32,175 bases of DNA, taken from NCBI GenBank assembly GCA_030429365.1, contig JAUIEW010000026.1, positions 1-32,175 of the forward strand. Reading direction: 5' to 3'. A program made the translations under genes and the position numbers. Source of the DNA: Phycisphaerae bacterium. GTDB lineage: Bacteria > Planctomycetota > Phycisphaerae > UBA1845. Within the stretch, counting starts at the first letter, position 1. Every line of letters starts with the position of its first letter. Shown here piece by piece: positions 28,024 through 32,175 of the stretch. The notes under the pieces are model-generated. The model had not been told where the DNA came from. It was given only the letters and a program-made list of their open reading frames with translations, and ran no database searches.

Positions 28024-28438
28024 GGGAGTCTCCTTGTTGTCGTTGCTGAATCGCGATTGGCCTGGGCGTTGAAACCGCTGGTCACGAAGCGACCGGAAGG
28101 TTCGCACGCGCTGCACACATTCTGCGATCAAGACATCTGTTCGGGATCGATCCGAATTCGGCGGGATCCGAACAGTTCAACTGGCGATTAAGAATGCGAT
28201 ATCGAACCTGAAAACCCCACCAAATGCGGGCGCAATCCGACAACGCATCGACATTTCTAGCCTACCGAAGGGCGATATGCAACCCCTTTAGATGAAATGA
28301 TATACGGCGATCCATCTGCGGTGTGAAGTGTTCTCGAATCAGCGGAATATTGTAAGGGGAAGTTCGAGGATTGAAGCGAAGTTGGCAGATTGGCTGGTTT
28401 GGTCGGGCGGGATGATCAGCCCAGCCACCCCGGTCCGT

Positions 28439-29773
28439 CTATTCGGTGATCCACGGGCAAGATTCGTCGAGGTATACCGGCCGACCCGCGACGATGGTCG
28501 CAACGGCTTTCGCCTTCACCCGCCAACCGTCGAACGGCGTATTGCGCGACTTCGACCGGAAGTCCTCAGCCCGAATCGTCCATTCGCGATCGGGATCGAT
28601 CAGGGTGATGCCAGCCGGCTGCCCCACCGCGAGCGTCCCGCCTTCAAGTCCAAGGATACGGGCGGGGTTCGCCGTCATGCATCGAATCAGATCCGACCAA
28701 CCCAATCCACCCGGCCAAATCAGCGCCTTGGCCGCACATGCGAGCGATGTTTCCAGACCGACGATGCCCATCGGCGCTTTGACGAACCCGGCTTGCTTTT
28801 CCTCAGCCGTGTGCGGTGCGTGATCGGTGACGATGCACTCGATGGTGCCGTCGATGACGCCTTCAATGCACGCCTTCACATCATCGCGCGATCGCAAGGG
28901 CGGACTCATTTTGAAATTCGGATCGGGCGTACCGTCTGCGCCGATGACATCTTCATCGCAAAGCAGCAAATGATGCGGACAGACTTCGGTGGTAGCTGGC
29001 ACGCCGTTTCGTTTGGCGCGGCGGATCATGTCCACCCCGATTGCAGTCGAGATGTGAGCGACGTGATAGCGCGTTTCGGTTTCCACGACGATTCGCAGGT
29101 CGCGTTGAATCATCAGTTCCTCACCGCGCGGATCGTACCCCTGCAAACCCAATCTGGTGCTAGTCAATCCTGCGTGCATGACGCCGCTTTTGGACAGGAT
29201 TTTGAATTCGCAGTGCGGGAACAGCGGCCGATCAATCTCGCGAAGTTTTTCCATCACGTCGCGGCAGACATCATCGTCCTCGATACCGTCGCCGTCGTCG
29301 CTGAACGCCACCACACCGGCGTCTTTGAGCGCATCCATGTCGACGAGTTCGCGCCCCTGCCGCCCCACCGTTGCGGCTGCGATGACCTTGACTCGGCAAA
29401 GGTCGATGTCAGCCGCCCGCTTCATCACGTCTTTGACGACAACCACGTGGTCGAGCGCGGGCGTCGTGTTGGGCATGCAGCAAACGGTGGTAAACCCGCC
29501 AGCCACCGCGGCTTCGCAACCGGTCTGCAGCGTTTCCTTATGTTCACCGCCCGGTTCGCGCAGGTGCACGTGGATGTCGATGAGCCCGGGGCAGGCGATC
29601 AAGCCCGGTTTGGCGATGACGTTTTGGATGCCGTCGGGACGGCGTCCCAATCCGATACCGGCGACCCTGCCGTCGCGAACATGGAGCCAGCCGACCCCAT
29701 CCAAATCAGCCGATGGATCGATGATCCTGGCGCCGTCGATGCAATATTCGCGGGGATAGTGTTGTGCGGGCAT
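28439..29773 (-). CDS. pyrC: Dihydroorotase
   Basis: LIACPGLIDIHVHLREPGGEHKETLQTGCEAAVAGGFTTVCCMPNTTPALD, EVCPHHLLLCDEDV, NFKMSPPLRSRDDVKACIEGVIDGTIECIVTDHAPHTAEEK, GLEGGTLAVGQPAGITLIDP. Confidence 0.95.
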   Translation of the reverse strand: MPAQHYPREYCIDGARIIDPSADLDGVGWLHVRDGRVAGIGLGRRPDGIQNVIAKPGLIACPGLIDIHVHLREPGGEHKETLQTGCEAAVAGGFTTVCCMPNTTPALDHVVVVKDVMKRAADIDLCRVKVIAAATVGRQGRELVDMDALKDAGVVAFSDDGDGIEDDDVCRDVMEKLREIDRPLFPHCEFKILSKSGVMHAGLTSTRLGLQGYDPRGEELMIQRDLRIVVETETRYHVAHISTAIGVDMIRRAKRNGVPATTEVCPHHLLLCDEDVIGADGTPDPNFKMSPPLRSRDDVKACIEGVIDGTIECIVTDHAPHTAEEKQAGFVKAPMGIVGLETSLACAAKALIWPGGLGWSDLIRCMTANPARILGLEGGTLAVGQPAGITLIDPDREWTIRAEDFRSKSRNTPFDGWRVKAKAVATIVAGRPVYLDESCPWITE

Positions 29774-29816
29774 GGTGACTGGATTTTAGCGACGTTGGGG
29801 AGGATTGCACCCTCGA

Positions 29817-30275
29817 TCAACTGGCCGATCGCGTCCATTCCCAGATTGTTCCGTCTTCAGGGTGCTCGATCGTGCCGGCAAACTCGAACCCCAACTTCTT
29901 GAGAATTGAGTTGGATGCGTTTTTTTCCGGGAGGGTGTTGGCAAAGACCGTCAACGTCGGTTCGTGTTCGTGGGCGATCTCCAGAAGTTTCTGGGCCATC
30001 TGCGTGGCGATACCGCGTCCTTCGAATTCGGGGAAGGTGAAGTAAGCGATCTCGACGCGGCCTTTCTTCGGCGCTGCCGTGAATGCACACGTTCCGACCC
30101 ATTGCATCACGCCAGCCGCATCATTCGCGCAAACCAAGTAGCCTGTCCAGGGTGGATTGAATCCCGCGCGCCCGTAGTGGTCGCGCGTCGAGCCCAAGAC
30201 GCCTGACGCCACCTCGGGCAAATCTTTTGCCGGTTCCGCCAACGAACCATCCTGGCGTATCTCAACGAATTTCAT
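29817..30275 (-). CDS. GNAT-family N-acetyltransferase
   Basis: VEIAYFTFPEFEGRGIATQMAQKLLEIAHE...NTLPEKNASNSILKKLGFEFAG; start MKFVEIRQDGSL at 30275. Confidence 0.85.
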   Translation of the reverse strand: MKFVEIRQDGSLAEPAKDLPEVASGVLGSTRDHYGRAGFNPPWTGYLVCANDAAGVMQWVGTCAFTAAPKKGRVEIAYFTFPEFEGRGIATQMAQKLLEIAHEHEPTLTVFANTLPEKNASNSILKKLGFEFAGTIEHPEDGTIWEWTRSAS

Positions 30276-30300
30276 GCCGGCCCCCGATTGCGTTTGCGCG

Positions 30301-31914
30301 TCAGTCTTTCCGAATGGTCTTGCGAAATGCTTCAGCGCCGCGTTCTTCCAACCATGCTCCGGACTCGTGGCATTCGGTGCAACCCAGGATCGGTCCACCC
30401 GTGTGGCACTGATCGCAACGCATCGTCGCGTGCGGGCCCAAACCGTCCCACATGTCGTGAATCTTCATCGGGTGGTCGAAAATATCCTGCACGAACGTGT
30501 CGCCGGACTTTGAACGATGCAGGAATGTATGGCATACATCGCACTCGGACGAAATCGGTACGCCTTCTGCATTGATGTGTCGGCCGTTATGGCATCGGAA
30601 ACATCCTGGTGAGTTGAGGTGACCAATATTGTTGGGGTACGACTTCCATGTCACGTTCATTGCGGGGAAGACGCTATTGCCGTAAATCTGCTGGGCGGCT
30701 TTCACCGCATTCTTAACCGATTCGGATTGACCGCTGTCGGTCAGATCGGGGTAACTCGTGCGGTAGAAGGCCTCGATCTTGTCTTCGATGGCGGCCATCG
30801 CCGCGTCTCTGTCCGCGTGTTCCTCTGCGAGAACGTTGACGATTTCGCGTTTGACGAATGGCAGCTTGGTATCAATCTTGCCCGCGTCGAGCAGATGGTC
30901 CACCGATTCCTGGGGTGCGCGGAACTCGTGGGCCCCTCGGTTGTGGCAATCCATGCAGTCGAGCCGGCGGCGATGACCGGCGGGCGGTGGCGCATCGTTT
31001 GGCTTGCCGTCGTCGCGGAAGATTGTCGTCTTGCCGGACTCATCCGTGTATTTAACCCAGGGGATCTCCTGCATGTGGTCGTCGATCGCGATGTATTCGA
31101 CATCCTGAAGCATGTGCATGTGGATGCCTTCACTCACCCCAAGGCTCTCGTCCGCACCGCCGGTCTTGAGCAACATCTGCACTTCGTACCGCGTGTTTTT
31201 TTCGTCCGACGAGAAGTGAACAACTGGACGCAACTGATCACCGAAAAATTTCTGCGGCCAATGGCATTGCTCGCATGTCTCGCGGGCCGGGCGCAGTTCG
31301 CTGATCGCCGGCGGAATGGGTTTGGAGTAGCTTTCTCGCCAGACGGCCAGGACCTGCCTAAGACCCGATAGCTTCGATTTGACGAACGGGCTCGCGCCTG
31401 CACCGATGTGACACTCGGCGCACGACACCCGAGCGTGGGGCGAATATGCGTACGTCGTGCCCTGTGGCTCCATCACCGTGTGACAGACGTTGGTGCAGAA
31501 CTGCGCCGACTCGGTGTAGTGGTATCCTTCGTAACCACTGATGCCGAGGATCGGAAGCATGAGAAAGAACGTGACGGCCATGAAAGTCAGACCGAAACGA
31601 ACAGAGATGACGCCCTTGGTCGACGATTTGCGTCGCCGCCTGCGTGTCCAGTAGATCCCGACCGGACAGAGAATCAGTCCACCAATGAGAATGCCCGGCA
31701 AAACAAGATAGCCGAGCACGTCCACGTATGGGTTGTGATCCGGGACGAAGATCGCGAATAGAACGAACGTCATCAACAGGCATAGCGACACCGCAACGAC
31801 CATCAGTCCAAACCACGTGATCATGTTGTTGGACAATTGGACGATTTCGCTTCGAAGTGAAGGTGCGCTGTCCGGAGTTGCGGATTCGACCGAGCTGGTA
31901 TCGTCTGGTGACAT
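30301..31914 (-). CDS. NapC/NirT-like membrane multihaem c-type cytochrome
   Basis: N-terminal hydrophobic segments; CAECH, CEQCH, CMDCH, CFRCH, CDVCH, CDQCH, CTECH (seven CXXCH) plus CTNVCH (CX3CH). Start MSPDDTSSVES at 31914 preferred to 31977. Confidence 0.88.
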   Translation of the reverse strand: MSPDDTSSVESATPDSAPSLRSEIVQLSNNMITWFGLMVVAVSLCLLMTFVLFAIFVPDHNPYVDVLGYLVLPGILIGGLILCPVGIYWTRRRRRKSSTKGVISVRFGLTFMAVTFFLMLPILGISGYEGYHYTESAQFCTNVCHTVMEPQGTTYAYSPHARVSCAECHIGAGASPFVKSKLSGLRQVLAVWRESYSKPIPPAISELRPARETCEQCHWPQKFFGDQLRPVVHFSSDEKNTRYEVQMLLKTGGADESLGVSEGIHMHMLQDVEYIAIDDHMQEIPWVKYTDESGKTTIFRDDGKPNDAPPPAGHRRRLDCMDCHNRGAHEFRAPQESVDHLLDAGKIDTKLPFVKREIVNVLAEEHADRDAAMAAIEDKIEAFYRTSYPDLTDSGQSESVKNAVKAAQQIYGNSVFPAMNVTWKSYPNNIGHLNSPGCFRCHNGRHINAEGVPISSECDVCHTFLHRSKSGDTFVQDIFDHPMKIHDMWDGLGPHATMRCDQCHTGGPILGCTECHESGAWLEERGAEAFRKTIRKD

Positions 31915-32175
31915 CGTAGCCTCTTTGCGTCTTAGACTGAGAACATCAAGACCATGCGCAAATGTGATCTTTCGCACGACGGCAAAGCGCCGGGTCGTCG
32001 GCGATCATTTGCCCCTCAGCTTAAGATTTGCGAAACCGGGGACGATTCAGATTAAACCAACCGCCGCAACGTCGCAATTTCTTTATTCGCTGTTGGGCCA
32101 ACTTCTCTTCGCCCCAGCGAAGTGATCGGCATCAAGTCGATCCCGATTCAGGCTCTGGCGCCGGCAGACTCCCAG

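Noticed and set aside
28328-29902. 524-aa plus-strand ORF
   Set aside because: Lies antisense over a clear pyrC gene; composition looks like the reverse of a GC-rich coding strand and shows no recognisable motif.
1-32175. CRISPR array, prophage, toxin-antitoxin or defence island
   Set aside because: No regularly spaced direct repeats, cas, integrase, transposase or TA-like gene pairs recognised; content is mostly housekeeping. SNF2 and the Ser/Thr kinase alone are not evidence of a defence system.
32000-32175. Possible 3' end of another minus-strand gene at the right edge
   Set aside because: Too short to support; only a ~13-residue open frame reading in from the edge before a stop.

Overview
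32.2 kb of ordinary-density bacterial chromosome. Gene content and protein style (TIGR03009-like protein, prepilin with H-x-DG-type motif, DYG-type Ser/Thr kinase, McsAB, MreBC) suggest a Planctomycetota/Phycisphaerae-like genome; this is inference, no search was run. About 25 CDS are supportable: kbl (partial)-tdh-TIGR03009 group; lpxA; a monocistronic pseudopilin; a MacB/Lol-type ABC ATPase and permease; FHA protein, Ser/Thr kinase and SNF2 helicase; an 8-oxoguanine deaminase-like amidohydrolase; trpE with a small lipoprotein; a PTPS/QueD-like enzyme; mcsA-mcsB; coiled-coil protein, small TM protein, mreB, mreC and a zinc-ribbon protein; and multihaem NapC-like cytochrome, GNAT and pyrC. No CRISPR, rRNA, tRNA, intact transposase or obvious phage was seen. 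The most interesting non-coding segment is the ~1 kb gap between trpE and the deaminase. It holds a REPIN/MITE-like inverted pair with compensatory hairpin changes, plus a separate structured stretch bracketed on the minus strand by a TTGACA promoter-like site and an intrinsic terminator (candidate ncRNA). On the protein side, the best candidates are the uncharacterised membrane proteins upstream of mreBC, the McsAB pair with a variant pArg motif, the PTPS homologue lacking Cys at its usual position, and a multihaem cytochrome with a CX3CH site.
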